A stretch of DNA of 64,000 nucleotides from Cannabis sativa. Its lineage: Eukaryota > Streptophyta > Magnoliopsida > Rosales > Cannabaceae. The notes beneath the pieces are model-generated. The model made no database searches. It worked only from the letters and a program-made list of their open reading frames with translations, and was not told the DNA's origin. This document shows positions 35,214 to 46,775 of the stretch, in pieces. The number at the start of each line of letters is the position of its first letter. Positions within the stretch are counted from its first letter, which is position 1. The stretch lies in NCBI RefSeq assembly GCF_029168945.1, contig NC_083603.1, forward strand, positions 4,650,001 to 4,714,000, given 5' to 3'. The position numbers were made by a program, and so were the translations under genes.

Positions 35214-35444
35214 ATGAACGGATTGACAAACAATATGTCATTTGTTCATGAAGATGCTCTAAAAGAGCATTCTCTGAACACAATGCTTATTGTATTGTTG
35301 GTGGTAATGCTGCTAATTACACTCATTTTGGGTGTAATTACTTTCCTATGCCACGCCCGTTATTCAAACCAAAGAGCTAGCGCAAGGGTCCATCCCGTTT
35401 CGGAAGAAGAGATGGCCAACAACAACAACAACAATGCACAATAA
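35214..35444 (+). CDS. Small single-pass membrane protein, 76 residues (unidentified), unit 1 copy
   Basis: The 76-residue product has a short polar N-terminus (MNGLTNNMSFVHEDALKEH), one strong hydrophobic helix (about residues 24-46, MLIVLLVVMLLITLILGVIT), a basic juxtamembrane segment (CHARYSNQRASARVHP) and an Asn-rich tail. This suggests an N-out/C-in type membrane protein by the positive-inside rule. The ATG lies five bases after a clear acceptor (TTCTTTTCAG at 35199-35208). The matching donor is CTGACTCAG/GTGAGG at 34940, giving a 268-base 5' UTR intron behind a CT-rich leader. AATAAA-like signals follow the stop near 35478. The intact duplicate in unit 2 differs at four residues. I do not recognise the family. 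Confidence 0.7.
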   Translation: MNGLTNNMSFVHEDALKEHSLNTMLIVLLVVMLLITLILGVITFLCHARYSNQRASARVHPVSEEEMANNNNNNAQ

Positions 35445-36262
35445 GCTTAGTGTTTGGGATTATATCTATAACTATAATAAAAATAAATGAGAATGTTTAT
35501 AGGTTTATACTAAAATTACTAAAATAGTCTTTATTAATTATGAAATTATAAAAAAGAAAACTCCCTTTTACCAAATGTATATATATATATATATATATTT
35601 ATTCAATATCTTATTTATTTTTTGTTATGTGAAATTTGAGTATTTATAGACTTCTAATTTTTGTAGTTTAATATCAATCACATTATTTTGATGTGATATT
35701 TTTAGTTTTTAATCACTTCCTATTGATAATTATATTAACTAATAATCATGTAACAACTTAATCATTAATAATCTACAATCTCTATGAAAGTGAGAATATT
35801 TTGGAACATTTACTAAGTAAATTATACAATTAGCTTTTACTAGATATTAAATTACAAGAAAAAAAATCATTATTTTGATAACCACAAAATAAATAAATAA
35901 ATAAATTTGCTAATAAAACAACCAAATATACACAATTACTTAGGTGAATCTTAATCTTTCCCTCCTATATATTAACATTTTTTATTAATCCTTTCAATTT
36001 TTTTTTTATAATCTTCTATAATAATTTTTTTTTTGTAACTTAAATTTTTAAAATACTTCTTTTTTAAAATTAAAAACTTATTTCAATCTTACAAATAATT
36101 TATTTATTATTTTATTTAATAAAAAGGACAATAAAAAATTTGAGAAATTCACCAACCCAAAAAGTGCTTGAGAAGACCAAATATTTGTATATATAAATAT
36201 AGGGAATTTCTACGGTAAAACTTATAGTTTATCCCTCATGCTATAGGGAAGCTTATTCATCC
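35445..36262. other. 3' flank of the small gene; unit-specific A/T block
   Basis: The 3' UTR runs to perhaps 35640. From about 35644 to 36262 the sequence has no match at the same position in unit 2, where 59195-60683 stands instead. No gene is supported. Confidence 0.45.
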
Positions 36263-36479
36263 AATTATAATTAAAAGGAAAAGAAATGTATATAGATTTA
36301 GTTAGAGCAGGTGTATAAGATTAATTCTTTTATTTTATTTGAAATTCTTGATATAATGTATGAGTGTGGTGTGATGGATTTTGGTGTACAGTGGAGAAAG
36401 TGGCGAACTCCACTTTGATATCAAATTTAGTGTTGCACCAACACTAACATTAAAATAGCAGAATTATTCCATATGCCAA

Positions 36480-36675
36480 TTTTTAATTTATTTTTAAAAA
36501 TTTACGGGTTGGGTTATTTTAGTGGTTACTCCAGTGATTTTTATGTGAGTTGCTATGTAGATTTTGATTGGGATTTAAATTGTTATGTGAGTTGCTATAT
36601 AGATTTCAATAAAAATACCAAAAAAAATGCTTTAAAGTGTAAATAAAAAAAAAAATAAAAACCTCAATATAGTAT
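36480..36675. repeat. MITE-like repeat, second copy in unit 1
   Basis: It is a relative of 31840-32030, with TTTACGGGTTGGGTTATTTT, GATTTTTATGTGAGTTGCTA and AAAAACCTC-type end. Conserved in unit 2 at about 60905-61095, so it is older than the duplication. Confidence 0.5.
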
Positions 36676-36855
36676 TATATTCTCTTTTTGTTCTAACCAT
36701 AATACCAAAAAATACACTAAAAAATATTCTTTATTATTATTTTTTAAATAAAAAATAAAGTATTCTTTTTATTAGTATATTATTAAAAAAATTTATAGTG
36801 CACCCATAAATTGGTACACCGATATATTTCCTATTTGTTTTAGTATTCAAGAGAA

Positions 36856-37110
36856 TTTTTTAATCTATTTTTTTAATGGTCATATACGTTGTAGTTATTT
36901 AAGATATCCTGCAAAATTTTGAAAAATTCAGAAAAGTTTAACACGCCAAAAAATAGAGCTTTTAACAGTCTATTGTATATGCGTGTAAAATAAATTATTC
37001 GAGCAGTGCTTTCTATATTGTAAATTATTCTAAATTTTTAATATTTTACAAAATATCTTAAATAACTATAATGTATACCATTATAAAAAAAATAAACTAA
37101 AATTTATTTT
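36856..37110. mobile_element. Fold-back MITE with ~75 bp imperfect inverted repeats
   Basis: The left arm (AATGGTCATATACGTTGTAG, TTATTTAAGATATCCTGCAA) pairs with the complement of the right arm (AATGGTATACATTATAGTTA, TTTAAGATATTTTGTAAAAT). It is about 250 bases long, non-coding, and present in unit 2 at 61276-61522. Confidence 0.65.
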
Positions 37111-37611
37111 TATATGCTAAAACAATCACTGCATTATTATTTAGGATGCATAGTAGATGCACAAATAATAATAATAATAATAATAAATGTGAATGCCGTA
37201 ATGTTACGTACTGTACCTAAAACGTTAATATAGTGTATAAAATATATGCCTAATACTATAATTATTTCTAAATTTAAAATATTTGTAGATAGACTATTAA
37301 TTACAACAAAATTTACTATTTTTCGGTTTGCCATCAAAGTGTTTATATAAGTAGTTAACTTCAACTAATAAAACTATATTAAGAGTTATTCTATAATTTT
37401 ATTTGAATTTAGTTGTGTAAGTGATTATTTATTTATTTATGTTTAAATTATATTTAAAAGTGAAGTGAATACATTATTAAATTGTATTATTTGGAAAGAA
37501 AAAAATATACTATATATATCTAATGTAAAAGCTCATCAAAATAAATTTTTAAAATTTATTTTGAACTTTTAGTTTTTTACATTAATTTTATGAAAATATT
37601 ATTAAGAGTAA

Positions 37612-37790
37612 ATTTTTTTTTTAGAAAAAATAGCAATTTCATTAAATTTAGCATTTCGAATATAAGATATCCAACATAGTAGTCGTAGTGTTAGACTCAT
37701 AAATGCTACGATCATAATAGACTTGAGCTACCCTATCAACAGTATGTGTTAGTTAATTTGCTGACTGTTTTACAAAATAAATTTTAACAC
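37612..37790 (-). pseudogene. 5'-truncated LINE tail (RNase H end)
   Basis: On the minus strand the sequence reads KTVSKLTNTYC-like and VDRVAQVYYDRSIYES words, resembling the end of plant LINE ORF2 (SANKLTHTVARVA...), followed at its 3' side by an A-rich stretch (poly-T on the plus strand at about 37613-37622). It is conserved in unit 2 at 62030-62210. Confidence 0.5.
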
Positions 37791-38360
37791 TATAATAAAA
37801 AAGTTGGTAACTAAAATTATTTTTTAAAAATAAATACCTATATAATATATATATTTTTTTAAATAATAATAATAATTTAATTTAAAAATTAATAATTTTT
37901 TTTAAATTATTAATATTATTTTATTTTTTAAAATAAATATATAATTAAATAATATTATAATGCATAAAGTTTTAATTGTATACAAGCAGTCTTATCATAA
38001 GAGTATATACCTTATATTATAATAACCACACGATCTAAAATCATTGGTTAAAAAAAGTACCCTACCGGTAGGAAACTTTTATTACGTCCTACCATAGTCT
38101 TGCCCTATAAATATATATATATTAATGAGAATTGATTATAGGTGAAAAATGCATATTTTTTTATCTTAAAGTTTAAAATAAATTGAGTTTAAATTAATAT
38201 TTTTATAGAATTAATGAGATATATTTTTATGTTGAAAATATTTTATTTAGATTTAATTTATTGTTATTTTGTAAGAATTAAAGTGTGTTTTGTTGTGGAA
38301 TACAAAGAAAAGATATGGAAGAAATAAAAGTAGTAAATTGAAAAAGAAAAAAAAAAGAAA

Positions 38361-38700
38361 ATGAAGGAAAACAAAGAAAAGAGCTCAAAAATTTGCCCAA
38401 AGGCCCAGCCCAATGTCTACTCTTCCAGCCCAGACCGTGGGCCTTTTCCATCTAGTCAGCTCCAGATGGCGCACCCGGATTCGTTCCAGCATATGAGTCA
38501 GCACCCGCTTGGTGCTTGTTTCTTCTCCAGCACATGCGACACTTGGCGAATTCTGATTGGTCAACCGCTTCATCTTCTTCCCTTCAACTCTCCACACGTG
38601 CACCACATGGCATCCATCTATTGGCTGCAGCTACATGATTCTACTTGATTGATGAATGCATGTATAAGATCAATCAATAAAAACTTTTCACAATCAACAA
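38361..38700 (+). repeat. GC-richer LTR-like patch (unit 1)
   Basis: A stretch of about 300 bases stands out by composition, with GGCCCAGCCCAATG, GGGCCTTTTCC, a CACGTG-like site, ATTGGCTGCAG and a terminal CAATAAAAAC poly-A-type signal near 38677. A 95-codon frame crosses it, with no recognised domain. The layout looks like an LTR or promoter fragment more than a gene. In unit 2 the patch is split by the MITE at 62826-63086, which would remove the first 14 or so codons. Confidence 0.4.
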
Positions 38701-38714
38701 ACATAAAGATGATA

Positions 38715-38905
38715 AAGATTGGGTTGTTTATCCGATCTAATCTGTATTTTTTTGGTCAAATAATATTTAATTCGTATTAAGTGCGGATTTTAAATTTTAT
38801 ATCTAATTCAATCCACATAACAATTGAAATTCAATCCAATCCAATCCGTAATAATACAGATTGGATCGATCATTTTGGATCAATTATTTTATTTTTAATG
38901 TTAAA
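38715..38905. repeat. Decayed hAT element related to 24528-25280
   Basis: CCGATCTAATCTGTATTTTT, AAGTGCGGATTTTAAATTTT, AATCCAATCCAATCCGTAAT and GATTGGATCGATCATTTTGG repeat the subterminal words of the intact hAT element. The ends are lost. The same relic is at 63415-63575. Confidence 0.7.
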
Positions 38906-39233
38906 AATTATTTAATATTTTATTAAAAATTTAAATGCAAAAAAAAAAAAACCCTACACACACAACAATAAGTAGCACAACTAGAATTTAAGTTTAACAA
39001 ACACTAAAAAAACTATTATTTCTTTTCCAATAATATATTACAGTACACTCTTATAGGAGAACTATTAAAGTTCATCATTACCATTATGTTTGCAGTTCCA
39101 CTTAATTTGAGAACTATTTGCTTGAAGCTAGGACTCAATTGAAAATGAAATTCTCATCCGTTTTAATACTTCTACACAATCATCTCTATCCATTTTTATT
39201 TAGTTTACATAAATAACAAACTAAAATATGACT

Positions 39234-39356
39234 TGGCACGATCTTCTCTTTTTGAGGCTGGCCGTATTTTTAGTAGGGACTCCTTACCTTTTGTTTTTGC
39301 ATCTTTAGTTTTGGATGATTTAGTTTAATAAAATTTAATCATTATTAAAAAAAAAA
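39234..39356 (+). pseudogene. 5'-truncated LINE insertion: last ~32 codons of ORF2 plus poly-A
   Basis: From 39236 the frame reads ARSSLFEAGRIFSRDSLPFV then FASLVLDDLV and a TAA, a typical C-terminus of plant LINE ORF2, followed by a short UTR and an A10 tail. Short imperfect duplications (ATGACT / TTCGACT) flank it. Unit 1 has the empty site (ATATGACTTTAAATATAGG at about 7810); unit 3 has the insertion at 63914. Confidence 0.8.
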
Positions 39357-39456
39357 TTCGACTTTAAATATAGGAGCAAAAGTCCAAAACAATAAAATAC
39401 AAATAAAAAATAAATGAAATAAGACTTAAAATCTTGCGATGAATAAGAAAATAAAA

Positions 39457-41072
<1,616 letters not shown>

Positions 41073-41292
41073 AAAATAAAAATATATGAAGAACAGCAAA
41101 TTACGTGATTAATTAACAACTAGTTGAGATTTTGACCACTATATCTAATTATCTAGTCTAGTTTTAACAAAAACAACAAATAGTTTACTTTTAATATTTA
41201 ATATTATTTTATTTATTTATTGTTTAACATATTTTTGCTTGAGTCCATAATTAAGCCCAACCCAAAAACTATTTCAATACTAATATAATTAT

Positions 41293-41601
41293 GGGATTAT
41301 TTCACAAATACACAAAAATAATAAAATAATTACAAAAATACAGTTTTAGAGAATATTAAACATTTTTACAATTTTTTTTAATTTTATTTAAAGAAAATAC
41401 AATTTTTTTATGTTGTATAATTTGTTGTTGATTTTTTGTTATCTGTGTATTATCTTTTGTTGTTGTTTTGATATTATTTTCATGTTACTTTTATGTAGTT
41501 TTCATGTTTTTTTATAGAAAATCATAAAAATATAAAAAAAAATTATTTAAATGTAAAAATATATATATTTTTTTATAAAAAGTAATACCTTTAATTATCC
41601 C
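41293..41601. mobile_element. MITE, unit 2 copy of 8099-8416
   Basis: Same ends and position as in unit 1 (GGGATTATTTCACAAATACA ... TTAATTATCCC), flanked by TATAATTAT on both sides. It has small indels relative to unit 1. Confidence 0.75.
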
Positions 41602-41652
41602 TATAATTATTTACTCTTTGGATCCCATCCCATCCCATCCCTATTACATATT

Positions 41653-41917
41653 GGGGATAAGTTGAAAAATACCATTTTTTTTTTTGTATCTATTAATCAA
41701 AAATACTCTCATATTATATTTTATTAATATATACACACTTTTTTGAGTGGATTGTCCAATACACTCTCACTCTCTACTTAAGTTTAGAGTATAATTTACA
41801 TTAATCTAAAAGGTCTAATGGGGACATTATCTAAAGTAGGTATATCTTAAAAGATATAAAAATAAATGTAAAAATTACAACAAGTAAAAAAAAATGGGTA
41901 TACCATATAATTTCTTC
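41653..41917. mobile_element. Small MITE, unit 2 copy of 8467-8711
   Basis: It is the colinear copy, with GGGGATAAGTTGAAAAATAC at one end and TATACCATATAATTTCTTCT at the other. It carries a short insertion near 41795 relative to unit 1. Confidence 0.5.
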
Positions 41918-42085
41918 TATCTAATATTTGCCTACTTGAAATAACATGAGATATATATTACTCAACTTAAATAAATGTTATTTTTTATTTAAAATAATTA
42001 CTGTCAAACTTATTTATTGATATGTTGACACAAAATACAAAATATAATTTAGACTTTGGAGTAGAAAAAATAAAATTGAATAGGA

Positions 42086-44395
42086 TCATTGATCAAAAAA
42101 TGGACCTCCAAAAGACATAACATGACCATGATCACCTCTTATTTTCCAATCATCAACACTGTACAATTTTTTTGCATCAATGAAGACTTCAGCATTGTCA
42201 AAAATAACTTGTTTATGAGATTCATCAACGGTTGTCATTTGTTCAATAAATGAATCTTTTTTTTGATCTCCTGTTGTACGGAACCCATTACCCATTTCTG
42301 GATTAGGTTGCCTCTCCACCCCATTCTATGTACGAAGCTAAATCTGTATTTAGAGCACTAAATATGCGTCCGGGCCAAAACCCGATTTGAGTACCTGCTT
42401 TTCCATATTCAAGCCACCAATTTCCATTTGTTGGATCCTATAAATATTATATGTACATAACAAAGCAATACAATATATTGTCAATGCTACTAACAATGAA
42501 ATAAATCAAAAATTCAATACAACAAATATAGATAAAATAAATCAAATACAACCGATGGGAAGAAAAATATTCATTTTTACTATACATAGCTACAATCAAT
42601 GCTACCAAACCATTTTGAATAACTATAAGAGCCGTAAAGTCAAAGCAATCATATAAAAAAAATGGTTCTAAGACTCTTTTTTTCTTTTTTCAAAGTAATT
42701 ATATTATTTTTTTACATATAATTTTATAAATTGGCATCATTAAAAATTAATTATAAAATATGAGTCTTTTTTTGAATTGATAAGCCTAGCACACTTATTT
42801 TTAGGGCAAACTTGCATAAAGTTTAATATATTTTTGTGTAGGTAAAAATTAGATAGTACACTAGTTATTACTAACCCGATAAATAAAAAATTGGGTATCG
42901 TATATTGTTTCACCACGTTGAGAAACTTGGTCAAAAGTGTAGTCAAGAGGTATCTCAGTACTAACAATAACAAAGCCAGGACATTGTGTGTTAAAACAAG
43001 AATTTCCACCGGCCTGTAAAGAAAAAAAAATATTTGTAACATTAAATATATATAAATAAATAAAACTTTTACATGGATGGAAAGAAGAAAACTTACTTGT
43101 AAAAATGTGAACGCATGAGTTTTACTGTCCCCGTACAAAGTAGGATTAACCTAAAATAACAAAATTTTTTGAAAAAAAAAATAAGGTAAAAGAATATAGC
43201 ATGTATTAAAAGACAAACTCTATTTATCAAATATTGTACTTAAAAATATAAGAAGAAAATATATTATTTGTGGCATGTATTAAAATTGCAATTTATTCAA
43301 AACAATAAAAAAAAATATAAGTGTTACTTACTGTCCATCCAACTTGTATGGAATCAGGTCCATTTTTAATAGTCATTTGAGATGAGCTATATTGTGAGCC
43401 AGCCACAGTAGGGTTATAAATACTCATTACTGCCCCACCTCCATTATATCTCCTTTTAGGATCAGATATTGTTCGAAGCACAGCATGCTAAACAAATATA
43501 TTATTATTTAGTTTAAATATTGAATTTGTATTATGATAAAAGAAAACAAAAATTATCATATAAAACCTATAAAAAACACAATTTTTTTTAAAGAAAAAGC
43601 AATCTTCATTAGCTAACATCTTTCAATAACAAGGATAAAATGTTAGTAGAGACATTCCCCCTACTAATAATACATAGATAATTACTTACCAAAATTAAAA
43701 TAAAAAATGATAAGTAAGCATAAAATTTTGTATAAAGGAAAATACATAAAAGAAACTTACATGAAGACCTGGTTTTTCAAGAGTGAGTGAACCATATACT
43801 TTTGTAAATAATTTGGATTTGATAAGATCTTCTTTTGTAGTTCTCCTAATAGGAACCGTTCCAATTGGACAATTTAAGCCTTTTAATTTTATTTTAGATG
43901 AATCTTTATGTTCACTTAAATTAGGACGAGACGAGGGTTTAATCTGCACCAACAATAATATAAATTTTATGCATTAATTTCATATATATATAAATTATAA
44001 TAAGATATATATGCACACAAATTTATAATAACCTTATAATGGTAAGTATGGTTCTTCAACGAAGGGTGATCAAATGCAGGTTGTTTGAAGAAATCAATAT
44101 AATCGTAAATAACTCCATCTTCTCTCTGCATATATACACATGTCAAATTATAAGCAAAAATGTTATTTTCATACAATAATATTTTATATGTATGTATATA
44201 CAAGAGTATATAAAATAAAATTATATATAATATTACCTTAATAGTCTTTATTGGTGGTTTATTCAAAAGATTAAGCTCTTTCTCAATTTCCAACTCTTCT
44301 AGTCTTGATAGTTTTGTGGTGTAGTCTCCAAAAGCATTACAATAGTATGAAATATAACACACTATAGTAATTAGGAAAATTGCCCTAATAGCCAT
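42086..44395 (-). pseudogene. Neprosin-family gene, unit 2 copy, 17 bp deletion in last exon
   Basis: The exons correspond one-to-one to unit 1: 44395-44237, 44125-44033, 43943-43761, 43487-43332, 43150-43097, 43013-42876 and 42437 onward, with identical lengths and intact splice sites. Here the frame passes through GNWWLEYGKAGTQIGFWPG correctly, so the unit 1 insertion is absent. A 17-base deletion after GGEA (42310/42311) shifts the frame to a TAA at 42305-42303, leaving about 305 of 383 residues. The original C-terminal sequence (PNPEMGNGFRTTGD ... GGPFFDQ) remains readable downstream in another frame to 42086. One Met-to-Ile change (SYI for SYM) lies just before. The lost tail includes the last third of the neprosin domain, so activity is unlikely. 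Confidence 0.85.
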
Positions 44396-44409
44396 GGATG
44401 AATGTGTTT

Positions 44410-44573
44410 CTGTATAATATCCAAAATCAAGAAAATAATATTGAAAATAAATATTAATTAACTTAAAAAAAAAAAAAAAAAAAAAAGGAAGAAGAAGAAG
44501 AAAGGGATACCTTGAAGGCTTATACGAAATTAGTTGTGAAGATGAATAGAAAAATGTGTAATATATATACTTA
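44410..44573 (-). promoter_or_regulatory. Neprosin 5' UTR intron and TATA box (unit 2)
   Basis: The arrangement is the same as in unit 1: TATATATATTACAC near 44560-44573, leader exon ending CTTCAAG before GTATCC near 44513, and acceptor TATTATACAG at about 44410. The regulatory end is conserved although the coding end is broken. Confidence 0.55.
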
Positions 44574-45040
44574 AAGATATGGCCAAATTAAGATTAATTC
44601 TTATCAGAAAACAATATTAATTACTATTAATTTATCCAAATATTAATTCTATGATTTCCAATATATGTATTCTTATCTTATTAATTTTAAGTTTTTGGAT
44701 TTGGAAAATAATTAATAAATCTGATATTTTGTAAACATGGTATAATAATATACACCAATTAAAGCATATATTTTTTTTTTCTTTTTAAGCTCAAATCCAA
44801 TCAAATTCTAAATTGTAAGATAAACATAAAAAATATCAATTAGGTAATTTTTAGATTTGATTGTAATTAATTAAAAAAGATATTTGATTTTAATTAGCAA
44901 TATTTATTATTTATTTATGAATCAATCCATAAATCGTGACTAGTAAAAAGAAACTAAAATTGTTTGTATTCATGGGGGAGTTATTGGCATATAAATACGT
45001 TTTTAATAATCATCTCAAAATATATAAATATATATATATA

Positions 45041-46327
45041 GGGTTATTTGCGGCAAAACTTCTTAAAGTAGGGAGGTTTTTTGCAACTAACCCCCAATTC
45101 TAAAATTTTTGCGGTAAAAATCCCTAAACTCAAGTTCTGTTAGCAGTTAGCCATTTCCGTCTATTTTTGGCTGTTAACTGCCATGGTGGAATGTCCACGT
45201 GTACACAGTATACACGTGGCACAATGTTATTGGTCCACATAAATAAATTTTAAAAAAAATAAAAAAATTAATTATTTTAAAAATAAAAAATAAAAAAAAT
45301 TATTTTTTTTTTAAAAATTAAAAAATTTAAAATTAAAAAAAAACAATTTTAAAAAAATAAAAAAATAAAAAAAACAATTTATTTCTTTTTCTTTTTTCTT
45401 TTCTTTCTCTTTTCTTTCTTCTTCTTCTTTTATCCTCCCACTGCTTCTAACCAGCCCACCCTCGTACTCTTCCTCACCAAGGACCAACCCATGATTCCTC
45501 AAATCTAAAACCATCGTCATCGTATCCGTGCAAGCCACCAGCGACCCACCCACCAGCGATCGTAGCCCGTGAAGTCAACCAAAACGCCATCATCGACGCG
45601 TGGGGAGGTGGAAGAGGCGAACAGATCCATCGGAGAAACGGCAGGCTTAGAGAAAGAAAAAGAAAGACGCTCGAGAGATCTGAAAAGAGAAAGAAAAAAA
45701 AAAGAAAAAAACCTGTTAGAAGGGGCTGATTTTTGGAGGGGGGTTCGGCTAGGGTAAGAAGTAGATGATGGGGACTTGTGGAAGGGAAAAGGAAGCAGGC
45801 GTGAAGCTTGATGATTCGCATTGGATGGGTCGGAGGTTTTCGGTGCAAGAGGTTTCAGAAAAGGCGAAGAAGGGGTCGGAGGTTTTGGATGGGTCTGTGG
45901 CGAGGGAGACTTCTTCGACAGATTTGAAGAAGGAGAAGAAGAAGAAGAAAGAAGAAGAAGAAAGAAAAGAAAAGGAGAAAGAATTAGGGGTTTTTGTTTT
46001 TTTAATTTTTATTTTTGTAAAATTGTTTTTTTAATTTTTAATTTTTTAATTTTTAAAGAAAAATTATTTTTTTTTATTTTTTATTTTTAAAATAAATAAT
46101 TTTTTATTTCAATTTTAAATATTTATTACGTGGACTAATAACATTGTGCCACGTGTACACTGTGTTACACGTGGACATTCTACCATGGCAGTTAACAGCC
46201 AAAAATGGATGGAAAGGGCTAACTGCTAACGGACTAGTGGTTTAGGTAGTTTTACCACCAAAATTTTAGATTAGGAGGTTAGTTGCAAAAACCTGCCCAC
46301 TTTAGGAGGTTTTGCCGCAAATAACCC
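45041..46327. mobile_element. Second MULE-like element of the same family, 1,287 bp
   Basis: The ends GGGTTATTTGCGGCAAAACT and complement share the long inverted arms of the 39457 element (CGTTAGCAGTTAGCC, GGCTGTTAA, GTACACGTGGCACAAT-type words). It sits in a TA run, so its 9 bp duplication reads ATATATATA on both sides (45032-45040, 46328-46336). The interior is unlike that of the first element: purine-rich, with frames rich in Lys/Glu and a segment (45440-45960) of codon-like sequence without a recognised domain. No transposase is present. Confidence 0.8.
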
Positions 46328-46775
46328 ATATATATATATCAGATTACTGGATTTTAGTAACCTGATAGTTATAAATAATTTATTATTATTATTATTGTTT
46401 TTTTTAATGTGCGTACTTTTTTTTTTTTTGAATAATTTATTGTACTGAAAATAGGGTTTTGATCATGTAAAGGTGTACATTTTAAATAATTTATGGTACT
46501 AAAAATAAAATTTTGGTAATTAAATAAAGGAAAATTTATAAAAATATTGAAATTTTGGTTAGCTTTTATAAAAAACTGTGACACGAATTTTTTTTAAAAA
46601 AAATACTGTATTTTTATAAAATAACAGTGGAACACATAAATTAGAATTGGTGGGTGTTTCTAATCAAAAAAGGTATGGTCTTTTGACCTGTGTTTTTCTC
46701 TGTTTGCTGTCAAACTGTTAAACTGTAAAGTGGTCTTTTGGTTTCTAGTGGTTATTTTGTTGCTTTGATCTGAAC

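Larger units (their letters stand above)
7644..39058 (+). repeat. Tandem duplication unit 1
   Basis: The sequence from AACTATTAAAG at 7644 restarts at about 39059 and again at about 63738, in the same orientation. Unit 1 is about 31.4 kb and contains the neprosin pseudogene, LINE, inverted-arm element, small membrane protein gene, MITEs and an LTR-like patch in the same order as unit 2. Private insertions in unit 1 are a CACTA element, a hAT element and two Helitrons. Confidence 0.9.

Noticed and set aside
45311..46090. Several Lys/Glu-rich or Phe-rich frames inside the second MULE
   Set aside because: They are low-complexity, mutually overlapping on both strands, and have no domain or splice evidence.
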